A DNA stretch of 21,761 bases from CAZAGT01 sp964484515 (GCA_964484515.1 CAZAGT010000039.1:1-21761), one strand, 5' to 3'; shown: positions 8,834 to 17,125, counted from the first letter of the stretch. The notes: a model not told the origin generated them from the sequence alone. A program made the numbers and translations.

Positions 8834-9559
8834 CTATACTGGCCTCTCCTCTACACTCCGGTTGATTTCCAACAGCCACGGATACCTTTCAATCGCGCTG
8901 ACTACATCCCTTGTTGAGAAAAATATATTTTCGTAGGCCAAATGGTAAAACAAGGCCCTGGCAAAACAATAATCCCTCTCGTCGTCGATACAGTGCCTGA
9001 TGTACGAAAGATCCCTCTTGCCCTTTATGCCCTTACAGATAAAAGTGCCGGGGTTGCTATACATGTACAGGGTAACGTGTTCACGTTCTTGTTGCTCAGC
9101 TGCCTTGCGATAGGCTTTCTCTAAAGATGCAAAGGAAAAAACCTCACTATCCGTTCCCTTCGGGAATGTCCTTTCAAGGGTATTGCTCGCGTAATCGGGC
9201 TTTTCATCCAGGAATAACTCTATGGTTCTGCTCGTCACCTTGATATCGATGAACGGACAATCTCCCGTGATTCGGACAACAGTATCCGCCCCATGCGCCT
9301 TTGCTGCCATGTAATACCTCTCCAAAACATCCTCATGGCTGCCACGAAAAACGGGGATTCCTTCATGGCTGCCAAAGGCGGCTACCGGATCGTCGGCCTT
9401 CAGGTGCGATGTCGCCAGAACCACCTCGCTGAGTTCGGGGACCCTTTTCAGTCGCTGTAAAGTATGCCAAATAACCGGGACCCCCCCTATCTGCTTCATG
9501 ACCTTGCCCGGGAAACGGCTTGACCCCATTCTGGCTTGAACAATCGCAACGATCTTCAT
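8834..9559 (-). CDS. SpsF-like cytidylyltransferase, likely the CMP-nonulosonate synthetase
   Basis: A 241-aa nucleotidyltransferase. The N-terminus IVAIVQARMGSSRFPGKVM (3-21) is the SpsF version of the CTP-binding loop, related to CMP-Kdo synthetases. VVRITGDCPFID is the metal-binding Asp region, and EREHVTLYMY follows later. In pseudaminic acid gene sets this slot is usually held by PseF, a NeuA-like enzyme with a PARGGSKRIPxKN loop. Here the SpsF type sits between the methylase and pseG, so it is the best candidate to activate the sugar with CMP (inference). The ATG at 9559 was chosen over TTG at 9583: it leaves five bases after the upstream stop region and places the CTP loop at the N-terminus. 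Confidence 0.8.
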   Translation of the reverse strand: MKIVAIVQARMGSSRFPGKVMKQIGGVPVIWHTLQRLKRVPELSEVVLATSHLKADDPVAAFGSHEGIPVFRGSHEDVLERYYMAAKAHGADTVVRITGDCPFIDIKVTSRTIELFLDEKPDYASNTLERTFPKGTDSEVFSFASLEKAYRKAAEQQEREHVTLYMYSNPGTFICKGIKGKRDLSYIRHCIDDERDYCFARALFYHLAYENIFFSTRDVVSAIERYPWLLEINRSVEERPV

Positions 9560-9563
9560 GTCA

Positions 9564-10196
9564 TCAGCGCCTACCTTTTTCAAACAGCCACCAAGTGACG
9601 TTATCGAAGGGGGTTACTTTCTTCCAGAGAAAGCCGTAATCCGATAACTTCAGATCGGGCCAGTGATCCAAATAGAATCCGCCGAAATCTCTTTTGAAAA
9701 GCAATCCTTGGTGGCCCCTGTACTTCTTTTCTACGGGCTCGGACGAAAAGTATTCCATGCATGCGATATACTTCTTTGAAACCCGGTAGATCTCCGAACA
9801 GAACGTAAACAGGTCTTTCGGATGCACATGGATCAAAACCCCGCATGTAAAAGCCATGTCAATGCTGTTTGCCCCAACAGGCAAATCAAAACCATCAGTA
9901 TGGAAAGCCCCGGTCAAGGCGATCTCTCCATCACTTTCAAGTATATCGTAGGCCTTTCTGTTAGGCTCGACGGCATAGAAGGCCCCACTCCACCCGCATT
10001 TCCTGAGGCCTTTGAGGTTGAGACCGATATTTGCACCCACCTCAAGGATTGAGACGGTTCGTTCGATACCGGCGGACACGAAGATCTCGTCCAGATGCTC
10101 CCCCCTGGCCATGATTTGTTGCGGCGAAACTCGGCTTCTCTCCACGTAGGCATCACCGAAATCCTCGGTCCAAAAACCCAGCTGTCTTGTTTTCAT
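9564..10196 (-). CDS. Pseudaminic acid biosynthesis-associated methylase
   Basis: A 210-aa SAM-dependent methyltransferase. The opening KTRQLGFWTEDFGDAYVER (2-20) matches what I recall of the family named pseudaminic acid biosynthesis-associated methylase (TIGR03587), whose members start with a similar FW-x2-FGDxYxxR stretch. SAM motif I is ILEVGANIG (50-58), with Glu77 (AVEPNR) closing strand 2; CGVLIHVHP is a post-II segment. The family's association with Pse clusters is established, but its acceptor is not. The stop lies 5 bp before the ATG of the cytidylyltransferase gene, which fits translational coupling. Confidence 0.85.
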   Translation of the reverse strand: MKTRQLGFWTEDFGDAYVERSRVSPQQIMARGEHLDEIFVSAGIERTVSILEVGANIGLNLKGLRKCGWSGAFYAVEPNRKAYDILESDGEIALTGAFHTDGFDLPVGANSIDMAFTCGVLIHVHPKDLFTFCSEIYRVSKKYIACMEYFSSEPVEKKYRGHQGLLFKRDFGGFYLDHWPDLKLSDYGFLWKKVTPFDNVTWWLFEKGRR

Positions 10197-10220
10197 TGCA
10201 ATCTGACTATTCCTCTATGC

Positions 10221-11798
10221 CTATGAGACCATCATGTTCTCAAAGTATTCCATATTGGGTTCAACAATGCTCCCGTTTAAAGCCCTTTCCAGCGCCTGCT
10301 CATCAAAAAGAATCCTGCATGTATTATTTATCCATGCGGGGACCATGCGACACCTCTTTGAGACCAGCTCATAGGCACTCCCCTTCCAGGGTTTCCCCTC
10401 TATTTCAATAACGATAATCGGTTTATTCGTGCAGACAGCGATGCCGAAAGTCGAAGTCTCCGTGTGGGCAAAAAGATAGGCGTCACAGGTGTGGTGGACC
10501 TCCTCAAAGGCTTCGGCTCTAATTTCGTCCGAGAATCTTTCAAAAACGCCTTTGATCTCTCTCAATCTATCCGGATGGGCCTTGTAAATCGCCTTGAAAC
10601 CCCTCTTTCTAAGGAAACCAAGCAACCTTATTTCCAGATCCAAATGAAATAAAGAGAAGTGTCCGGGGAAATCCATATACCGGGTCTGATTCATGGGAAA
10701 GCCAATCAACATGACTCGGCTGATCTTCTCAGACACGGGCAAGGGCTTGCTCCTCTCCGCCAAAGTCCGATAATAGTCCGTATCCATCGAAGATATCCGA
10801 GTCTCCGTGCCATACGGCAACCTAGCCATTCTCTGTGCTTCCTTGAAATTCGGAACACTCTTGGAGGAAGCAACGATATATTCGTCGCAATGGGCCAGTT
10901 CACTGGGAGCGAAATAACGGGAAAGCAGGGATCCGAATGTATTTCCATGTTCGAAACCGACAACTCTGGTATTGAATTTTCGTTTCAGGGCAAAGCAAAT
11001 GGTTTTGTTTATGGGTTTGGCTACTTCTGAAAGCAGCAACAAATCGATCTTTTGCGGATAATCCTGAACGATGCCTTGGTACAATGAGAAGGAGATATAC
11101 AATGGCCACTTGCCCAGGTTGCTCAAATAAGCCTTTGAGGTCGAGTCCAAGGTAGGTCCCAGATCTCTTGCCAGCCTTTCGATGTTCGCGACGATCTTTT
11201 GGATCACATCTTCAATTTCCCCGGTCCTTAACCGCCCTCCGGGAGCAGCCCATGGAAGAAAGTCCAAAGAGGATTTATGGGTGACCACGAGTTTCTTCTT
11301 GCTGCAATATTCTTTTTTGAGGCGTACGAATGATCCCAGGCTGACGCTGATCTCGTGATCCGCAAAGGCGTTCAGTACGCTAGCCGCAGAAAACCGATTC
11401 TTTAGCAGGAATTTCAATACCTGCTTAAGTCTGTTCTTCGCCCTCTGCGCGGATCCAACCTCTGGCAGACCCGGCTGAGGTTTGAAATTTCCCGTCAGAA
11501 TTTCAGAATAGTATTGGGACTCCTCGTGAAGGAACACGTCATGGCCAGCCTCCTTAAGCCTGTCCACGACCAGCAGTGCATGGAGGACCATGCCGTATTG
11601 TTGGATCAAGCCTATATGTGAGAGAAGGACGTCCCTGAGTGTCCGGCTGCCCTTCTTTATCTCCTCATGAAAGATGTCTCCGATCTGATCGGTGAAAGCA
11701 AAGTATTCCCGGTCGCTAACAGGCCAGAAAAATCCATCCTGCCACTTTTCCACACCGATCTGTTTTACCCCGAAGATGTCAACCGGAAAGACCTTCAA
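10221..11798 (-). CDS. Unknown GT-B-like surface polysaccharide protein
   Basis: A 525-aa protein I cannot assign to a named family. The N-terminal half is mixed alpha/beta without clear motifs. The C-terminal half looks like a GT-B or CDP-glycerol-transferase-like fold: VVGFEHGNTFG (279-289, His-Gly pair), YKAHPDR (405-411) and AHTETSTFGIAV (444-455), an acidic and Ser/Thr-rich loop typical of nucleotide-sugar binding. No signal peptide or membrane segment is obvious. It sits between pseB and the Pse methylase, so transfer of the nonulosonate or another cluster sugar is a reasonable guess. The start is a TTG at 11798 with AGAAGG about 10 bases upstream; no in-frame ATG occurs before residue 70. 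A 71-bp gap separates it from pseB. Confidence 0.55.
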   Translation of the reverse strand: MKVFPVDIFGVKQIGVEKWQDGFFWPVSDREYFAFTDQIGDIFHEEIKKGSRTLRDVLLSHIGLIQQYGMVLHALLVVDRLKEAGHDVFLHEESQYYSEILTGNFKPQPGLPEVGSAQRAKNRLKQVLKFLLKNRFSAASVLNAFADHEISVSLGSFVRLKKEYCSKKKLVVTHKSSLDFLPWAAPGGRLRTGEIEDVIQKIVANIERLARDLGPTLDSTSKAYLSNLGKWPLYISFSLYQGIVQDYPQKIDLLLLSEVAKPINKTICFALKRKFNTRVVGFEHGNTFGSLLSRYFAPSELAHCDEYIVASSKSVPNFKEAQRMARLPYGTETRISSMDTDYYRTLAERSKPLPVSEKISRVMLIGFPMNQTRYMDFPGHFSLFHLDLEIRLLGFLRKRGFKAIYKAHPDRLREIKGVFERFSDEIRAEAFEEVHHTCDAYLFAHTETSTFGIAVCTNKPIIVIEIEGKPWKGSAYELVSKRCRMVPAWINNTCRILFDEQALERALNGSIVEPNMEYFENMMVS

Positions 11799-11869
11799 GA
11801 CTCCGTGCCCTTCTGCGCTTCATGATCTGTTATCCCGTTCCATGCCTTGGTAACGGGGACCCCGTCGGA

Positions 11870-12847
11870 CTACAATTCCTGAATCAAATCCCTCATTTCT
11901 TCAACGCTCAAGAACCATGGATTCGTGCCCGAATTGTACTCAAAGTCATCGGGCACAGGCTCCGAGCCTTTCCAGTTGCACCTTCTTCTCCAGAACAAGA
12001 AGTCCGGCTGAATGATATAGAAATCTCCCACGTCGATGGTTCTTCTGGCGTCGTCTTTGGTGATCATGACCTCATGAAGTTTTTCACCCGGCCGAATACC
12101 CACGACTTCAGACTTGCATTCGGGGGCTATCGCACTTGCAAGATCCACGATCCTCATGCTCGGAATCTTGGGCACGAACAGCTCTCCACCGACCATTTTT
12201 CCCATGCAGTCGAGTACAAAATGGACCCCCTGCCTAAGGGTAATCCAGAACCGGGTCATGCGCGGATCGGTGATAGGCAGTACCCCTTTTTGCCGCTGTT
12301 TCAAAAACAACGGGATGACGCTTCCTCGGCTCCCGACCACGTTGCCGTAACGCACCACGCTGAAGATGGTCCCGTCTCGTTTAGTATATGAGTTCCCCGC
12401 GATGAAAAGCTTATCCGAGCAAAGCTTGCTGGCCCCGTAAAGGTTGATGGGATTGGCCGCCTTATCGGTGCTGAGAGCCAATACCCGGTTCACCCCTTGA
12501 TCAATGGCTACATCGATAATGTTTTGGGCGCCGATGATATTTGTTTTCACAGCCTCGAAAGGATTGTACTCGAGTGTCGGGACTTGCTTTAAGGCCGCCG
12601 TGTGAATGACATAGTCAACACCCTGGAAGGCCCGATTGAGTCGTTCTTTATCTCTCACATCTCCCAGGAAATATCGAATCGGATACTTCCCCATGGGGAA
12701 GAACTGGGACATCTCATACTGCTTCAACTCATCGCGGCTGAAGATAATCAGTTTCTTGGGTTTGTACCGTTCGAGGATGATCTCCGTGCACTTCTTGCCG
12801 AAAGAGCCAGTGCCGCCGGTAATCAGAACGACTTTGTCAGTGAACAT
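11870..12847 (-). CDS. pseB: PseB, UDP-GlcNAc 4,6-dehydratase (C5-inverting)
   Basis: A 325-aa short-chain dehydrogenase/reductase of the FlaA1/PseB type, catalysing the first step from UDP-GlcNAc to UDP-2-acetamido-2,6-dideoxy-L-arabino-4-hexulose. Visible: NAD(P)-binding GGTGSFG (11-17), HTAALKQVP (82-90), the Thr-Asp-Lys triad T127/D128/K129 in STDKA, Tyr137 and Lys141 in NLYGASK, and a C-terminal DFEYNSGTNPWFLSVEEM typical of soluble PseB. The length matches the roughly 330-residue soluble enzymes rather than the membrane-anchored FlaA1/WbpM proteins. It follows pseC by 108 bp and starts at ATG. Confidence 0.93.
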   Translation of the reverse strand: MFTDKVVLITGGTGSFGKKCTEIILERYKPKKLIIFSRDELKQYEMSQFFPMGKYPIRYFLGDVRDKERLNRAFQGVDYVIHTAALKQVPTLEYNPFEAVKTNIIGAQNIIDVAIDQGVNRVLALSTDKAANPINLYGASKLCSDKLFIAGNSYTKRDGTIFSVVRYGNVVGSRGSVIPLFLKQRQKGVLPITDPRMTRFWITLRQGVHFVLDCMGKMVGGELFVPKIPSMRIVDLASAIAPECKSEVVGIRPGEKLHEVMITKDDARRTIDVGDFYIIQPDFLFWRRRCNWKGSEPVPDDFEYNSGTNPWFLSVEEMRDLIQEL

Positions 12848-12955
12848 CGCTTAAACCTCATCCTCGTAAGGAAGCTCAAAGGAAAAGCCTGAGTGCGACA
12901 TCGAGTTTCTGCTCAGCTCTCCTTGACTGAGATATGCGTCCGCTTCCGGAATCGA

Positions 12956-14164
12956 TTATTGGGCGCCGTCGAGAAGCTTGAGCAGGATCTCGACGACGTA
13001 TTGAAGGGTCTCTTCATCCATGGCAGGGAAGAGCGGCAGGCTGATGCAGCTGGCATAATAAGCCTCTGCTGCTGGAAAGCGGTCCTTCTCGTAGTGGTAT
13101 CGTTCTTGGTAGAAGGGTTGTTGATAAATGGGGATGTAATGGACCTGGCAACGGATCCCCTTAGCTTGCAGATCTTCGAAAAGTTGATCCCGTGTGATCT
13201 TACAGCGGGCTCCGAGACGTAGTGGGTACAGGTGGAAACACGGATCTGTATGCTCTGGCCATGGCGGCAACATCACGATCTCATTGTCTGCAAGACCCTT
13301 TAGGGAACGATTGTATTCCCTGGCAACATCCTGCCGTCTGGCCTTGAATTCAGCCAGACGTTTCATTTGTGATAGGCCGAGAGCGCATTGGATATCGGTA
13401 ATGCGTCCGTTGAATCCCAAGGCCTGCATTTCATAATACCAGGAGGGGGCGCCTTCCTGACGGTTGCCGGCAAAGGGTCGATTCTTATACCTGGTGGGAT
13501 CTCTGACAACACCATGATTGGCAAGCAGTCGCACTCGAAAAGCCAGCTCCTCGTCATTGGTGAGCACGGCCCCGCCTTCGCCGGTCGTCATGCTCTTGAC
13601 CGGATGAAAAGACAAAATCGCCATGTCGGTATGGCTGCACGAGCCGCATGCGTATTCGTAACCCTGGATGCGATAGGTCGATCCGACGGCATGGGCGGCG
13701 TCCTCGATTAGCGTGAACCCATAGGTCTCAGAAAGTTTACGAAGCCGGGGGAGATCGGCGGGGACACCGGCGAAATCAACCGGAATAACGACCTTGGGTA
13801 TCGGGCGGGTTTCACAATAGGCTTCCAAGGATGCAGGGGAAAGACATAAGCTATCCGATTCGATATCAACGAAGTCCGGTCGCCCGCCGCACGACGCGAT
13901 ACAGTTTGCAGAAGCCAAAAAGGATATGGGCGATGTCAAGCCTACGTCTCCCGCACCGACTCCGAGCGCTAAACACGCCAGCTGGAGGGCTATGCTTCCG
14001 TTTGATACCATGACACAGTGTTTGGTACCGCAGAGATCGCACAAAGCCCGCTCAAGCGCCTCAACCAGAGGGCCTTGGGTCAACCGATCGGATCGAAGAA
14101 CGGAAGAAACCGCCTCTATATCTTCTTCGGTGATGGTTTGCCTGCCGTAAGGAATCGACCTCAT
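12956..14164 (-). CDS. pseC: PseC, UDP-4-keto-6-deoxy-sugar aminotransferase
   Basis: A 402-aa PLP-dependent aminotransferase of the DegT/DnrJ/EryC1 family. It converts the PseB product to UDP-4-amino-4,6-dideoxy-beta-L-AltNAc. Motifs: IPYGRQTITEEDI (4-16), SDRLTQGP (25-32), IEDAAHA (153-159), and the Schiff-base lysine K190 in SFHPVKSMTTGEGGA (185-199). HPVKxMTTGEGG and the LTQGP opening are characteristic of PseC. It lies 33 bp downstream of the dehydrogenase-acyltransferase fusion gene and 108 bp before pseB, so the pair encodes consecutive steps in reverse biochemical order. Confidence 0.92.
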   Translation of the reverse strand: MRSIPYGRQTITEEDIEAVSSVLRSDRLTQGPLVEALERALCDLCGTKHCVMVSNGSIALQLACLALGVGAGDVGLTSPISFLASANCIASCGGRPDFVDIESDSLCLSPASLEAYCETRPIPKVVIPVDFAGVPADLPRLRKLSETYGFTLIEDAAHAVGSTYRIQGYEYACGSCSHTDMAILSFHPVKSMTTGEGGAVLTNDEELAFRVRLLANHGVVRDPTRYKNRPFAGNRQEGAPSWYYEMQALGFNGRITDIQCALGLSQMKRLAEFKARRQDVAREYNRSLKGLADNEIVMLPPWPEHTDPCFHLYPLRLGARCKITRDQLFEDLQAKGIRCQVHYIPIYQQPFYQERYHYEKDRFPAAEAYYASCISLPLFPAMDEETLQYVVEILLKLLDGAQ

Positions 14165-14197
14165 GAATCGCCAACTACGCCGGACCGTGCCACAGTT

Positions 14198-15778
14198 TCA
14201 ACCGATTTCGGTAACGCTCCGGTCCTCTTGCCGATATTTGGTTCCGCATACGTCACAGACCCCGCGGCCCTCATCGAAATGGAGCCGCACGCCGCAGCGG
14301 CACATCCACCCCTTGATCGCGGCCGGATTGCCGACCACCAGGGCATAGTCGGGAACGTCTTCGATCACTACGGCCCCGGCCCCCACAAACGCGAAACGAC
14401 CAATGGTGTGGCCGCAAACAATGGTCGCATTGGCACCCAGGGTTGCGCCCTCTCCCACCGGAGTCGGCCGGATCTCCTTCTTGCGCGGGATGTAGCTTCT
14501 CGGATTGTACACGTTGGTGAAGACCATGGAGGGCCCGCAGAAGACCCCGTCCGCCAATGAAACCCCCGGGTACACAGAGACGTTGTTCTGGATCTTGACC
14601 CGGTTTCCGATCGTGACGTCGGGCCCGATCACAACATTCTGTCCGATGTTGCAGTCGCGGCCGATCCTGCTCCCCTTGATGATGTGCGCGAAATGCCACA
14701 CCTTCGTCCCCTTTCCGATCTCACAACCTGGATCGACGACCGCCGTCTCGTGAATGAAGACATCGAATGGAGGGGCCCCTGTTCCACCCTGCGGCAGGGC
14801 GATCGGCGCACCCTCACTCTCCAACGATCTCTGACAAGCCTGCAGGACTCGCAAGACCCTGAGGGCCTCGTCGCCATCGGTCTTGGGCCTGAGGCGGTCT
14901 TTGATACAATCGATGAAATGACGGCATTCTTCCCGGAGCGGCTCCTTTCTCTCTAAGCTGACCTTTTCGGCCTCCTTCTTGTCGGGTACCGGGACATGGT
15001 CTTTCCATTCGATGCGGTGTGGATATAAGAGCAGCTTGTCCTGGGGTTCTACATCGTTGAACAGGGCCATCTTGCGATCACCGACGACCACTAGACGTTG
15101 CTCCTTGTATGGATGAAGCCAACTCACGAAGATGTGCGCCCGAATCCCCGAGGGAAAGCTCAGGCTGCTCAAGGTGACATCTGCCACCTTTTGATGGAGA
15201 TAACTGGCCCCTTTGCTTGCGACCTGATCGGGCATCTCGCCTGCCAAGGAGAGGATGACCGAGATATCATGGGGAGCAAAGCTCCACAAGATGTTCTCCT
15301 CCGTCCGGATCTTCCCCAGGTTCAGGCGATTGGAATAGATGTACTGGATTCTGCCGAGTTCACCGTCGGAGACCAGTTGCTTCAGCATCGCGACGGCAGG
15401 ATGGTAATGGAGCAGATGGCCTACCATGAGGACTTTCTGTTTCATTGAGGCCAATTCGGAGAGTTCCCGGCCCTCCTCTTCATTCAGCGCAAGGGGTTTT
15501 TCCACAAAGACGTGCTTTTCGGCCAGCAGCACCTCCTTGACCATCGAATAGTGCGTCTCGGCCGGGCTCGCGATCGCGATCGCCGAAATGTCCGGATTAG
15601 CCAAGACGGTTCGGAACGAGTCGGTGACGTCAATCGTCGGGTACTGCGCCTTGATTGCACCAAGGGTTTCCGCCTCGCTGTCACAGACGGCGGCCAAGAC
15701 CCCTAGGGCGTCAAAATTGCGCACCAGGTTCTTGCCCCAGTAACCAGCCCCGACTACAGCGATCGAAACGTCAGTCAT
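14198..15778 (-). CDS. Gfo/Idh/MocA dehydrogenase fused to left-handed beta-helix acyltransferase
   Basis: A 526-aa bifunctional protein. Residues 1 to about 325 form a Gfo/Idh/MocA oxidoreductase: VVGAGYWGKN (8-17), the EKP motif in HVFVEKPLAL (89-98) and a catalytic His-Asp in APHDIS (168-173). A short linker (about 325-338) leads to a hexapeptide-repeat acyltransferase at about 340-490 with KVWHFAHI (359-366) and repeated I-G-x4 turns. This resembles WbpD/WlbB, which acetylate UDP-3-amino sugars. A C-terminal four-Cys module (C493, C495, C508, C511) may bind zinc. The two halves correspond to WbpB and WbpD of diacetamido-uronic acid synthesis, but WbpA is not in view and the only aminotransferase here is PseC-like. 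The acyltransferase half is also a candidate to replace the missing PseH. Confidence 0.85.
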   Translation of the reverse strand: MTDVSIAVVGAGYWGKNLVRNFDALGVLAAVCDSEAETLGAIKAQYPTIDVTDSFRTVLANPDISAIAIASPAETHYSMVKEVLLAEKHVFVEKPLALNEEEGRELSELASMKQKVLMVGHLLHYHPAVAMLKQLVSDGELGRIQYIYSNRLNLGKIRTEENILWSFAPHDISVILSLAGEMPDQVASKGASYLHQKVADVTLSSLSFPSGIRAHIFVSWLHPYKEQRLVVVGDRKMALFNDVEPQDKLLLYPHRIEWKDHVPVPDKKEAEKVSLERKEPLREECRHFIDCIKDRLRPKTDGDEALRVLRVLQACQRSLESEGAPIALPQGGTGAPPFDVFIHETAVVDPGCEIGKGTKVWHFAHIIKGSRIGRDCNIGQNVVIGPDVTIGNRVKIQNNVSVYPGVSLADGVFCGPSMVFTNVYNPRSYIPRKKEIRPTPVGEGATLGANATIVCGHTIGRFAFVGAGAVVIEDVPDYALVVGNPAAIKGWMCRCGVRLHFDEGRGVCDVCGTKYRQEDRSVTEIG

Positions 15779-15791
15779 CTCTCGTATGAAA

Positions 15792-15805
15792 CTCCTTGAA
15801 AGGAG
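15792..15805 (-). promoter_or_regulatory. Shine-Dalgarno of the fusion gene inside a small palindrome
   Basis: On the minus strand the sequence CTCCTTTCAAGGAG lies about 14 bases before the ATG of the dehydrogenase-acyltransferase gene. AAGGAG is a perfect Shine-Dalgarno, and CTCCTT can pair with it, giving a 5-bp stem with a 4-base loop. The site could partly mask the ribosome-binding site. The spacing to the ATG is long. Confidence 0.3.
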
Positions 15806-15908
15806 ATCTTTGATACCTTAACGCCCGGCCATGGGCGACAGACGTCGCTGAGCTCAAAATATCAATTCGATTACTGACTTCATGAAGTTTCGCAGGCGAT
15901 CAACCTGG

Positions 15909-15925
15909 CCGCCCTCCCAGGGCGG
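15909..15925. repeat. GC-rich hairpin between epimerase and fusion genes
   Basis: CCGCCCT and AGGGCGG form a perfect 7-bp stem with a 3-base loop in the 178-bp gap between the fusion gene and the epimerase gene. No T-run follows on either strand, so it is a poor intrinsic terminator. It could be a pausing, processing or mRNA-stability element. Confidence 0.4.
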
Positions 15926-15956
15926 GTAAATTCCTGCGGCAAGCGGCGGGGCTGAC

Positions 15957-16916
15957 CTAAGCCTTAAAGAAGTCGATCACGCTTTGAATGATCTCCTCGA
16001 GGTCATGGCGGGGCTTAAAACCGGTGAGGTTCCTCAGCTTGGTGGTGTTGGGACACCGTCGTTCCATATCCTCAAAGCCGGGACCGTATGCCTTTTCGTA
16101 GGGGACGTGCTCGATCTCTGAATCGCTCCCGGTCATCTCCTTGACTTTTTCAGCCAATTCGTTAATGGTCACCTCCCGGTCGTTCCCCACATTGAATACG
16201 TCACCTTCGGCCTCCGGCTCATCCATCAGTTTCGTGAGCGCCGAGACCACGTCCTGAACGTGACAGAAACTCCGGGTCTGGGTGCCGTCGCCGAAGACCC
16301 CGATCGGTCTGCCGAGGAGAGCGCTCTGTACGAAGTTGGGCAGGACCATGCCGTACTGACCCGTTTGTCTGGGACCTACCGTGTTAAATAGGCGACCAAC
16401 CACCACCGGCAATTTCTTCTCATCGAAATAGGCCAAGGCCTGAAACTCGTCCAACGTCTTGGAACAGGCATAGGCCCAGCGCCTCTTTTTCACTGATCCC
16501 ATCACCCGGTTATCGTCCTCCGAGAGACTGTGCTCTAGGTGTTTCCCATAAACCTCTGAGGTCGATGCGATGAAGACTTTCTTCTTGAAGCGATTGGCAA
16601 GTCTGAGGACCGTCTCGGTCCCTTTGACGTTGATATCCAGGGTCTCCACCGGATGATCCATAATATTCCTAACCCCCACGGCGGCTGCCAGGTGATAGAT
16701 GTGGTCGACCTTGAAGATCAACTCGTTCATCACCGACTCATTCAGAATCGTGTCGACCACCAAATGAAACCGTTTTACATCCTGGATCGAAGCAAGGTTT
16801 GCCAGTTTCCCCGTCCACAGATTATCGATGACGAACACCTCGCGGTCCATCTCGAGCAAACGCTCCGCCAGATGGGAACCGATGAATCCTGCCCCGCCCG
16901 TAATGAGGATTTTCAT
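15957..16916 (-). CDS. NAD-dependent SDR epimerase/dehydratase (UXS/GalE-like)
   Basis: A 319-aa extended SDR protein. NAD-binding GGAGFIGSH (7-15), Asp31 at the end of strand 2, STSEVYG (118-124) and the catalytic pair Y149/K153 in YACSK. RLFNTVGPRQTGQYGMV and FGDGTQTRSFCHV are the substrate-loop motifs seen in UDP-glucose 4-epimerases and UDP-glucuronate decarboxylases. The exact nucleotide sugar cannot be told. The open frame extends 50 codons upstream into leader sequence; I chose the ATG at 16916 because the Rossmann strand starts immediately, with GGGGTGG upstream as ribosome site. It is the first biosynthetic gene after the regulator and UpxY pair. Confidence 0.82.
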   Translation of the reverse strand: MKILITGGAGFIGSHLAERLLEMDREVFVIDNLWTGKLANLASIQDVKRFHLVVDTILNESVMNELIFKVDHIYHLAAAVGVRNIMDHPVETLDINVKGTETVLRLANRFKKKVFIASTSEVYGKHLEHSLSEDDNRVMGSVKKRRWAYACSKTLDEFQALAYFDEKKLPVVVGRLFNTVGPRQTGQYGMVLPNFVQSALLGRPIGVFGDGTQTRSFCHVQDVVSALTKLMDEPEAEGDVFNVGNDREVTINELAEKVKEMTGSDSEIEHVPYEKAYGPGFEDMERRCPNTTKLRNLTGFKPRHDLEEIIQSVIDFFKA

Positions 16917-17125
16917 AGGCCACCCCGTTGAGACTCCAAAATTATTGGCTCGTGCTTTCTTCCTCAGAGGCTGTCGGAAGCCGGTTTTTCGAGTGTCTCG
17001 TAAGATGTCCGCAACACGCGAAGATGATCCCCGGCACTCGGGACCGGCGAGCGAACGTCCAAACACACAGCTCCGCCTGGTCGGTTACATCGTGTTGAAA
17101 ATGCCAACTTGTTGATAAATCGTAG

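Noticed and set aside
11822..12391. 189-codon plus-strand frame antisense to pseB
   Set aside because: pseB is supported by catalytic and cofactor motifs; this frame has none.
14018..14560. 180-codon plus-strand frame antisense to the fusion gene and pseC
   Set aside because: Shadow of two strongly supported genes on the other strand.
15909..15925. Intrinsic terminator between epimerase and fusion genes
   Set aside because: The stem is strong but no T-run follows in the transcription direction.
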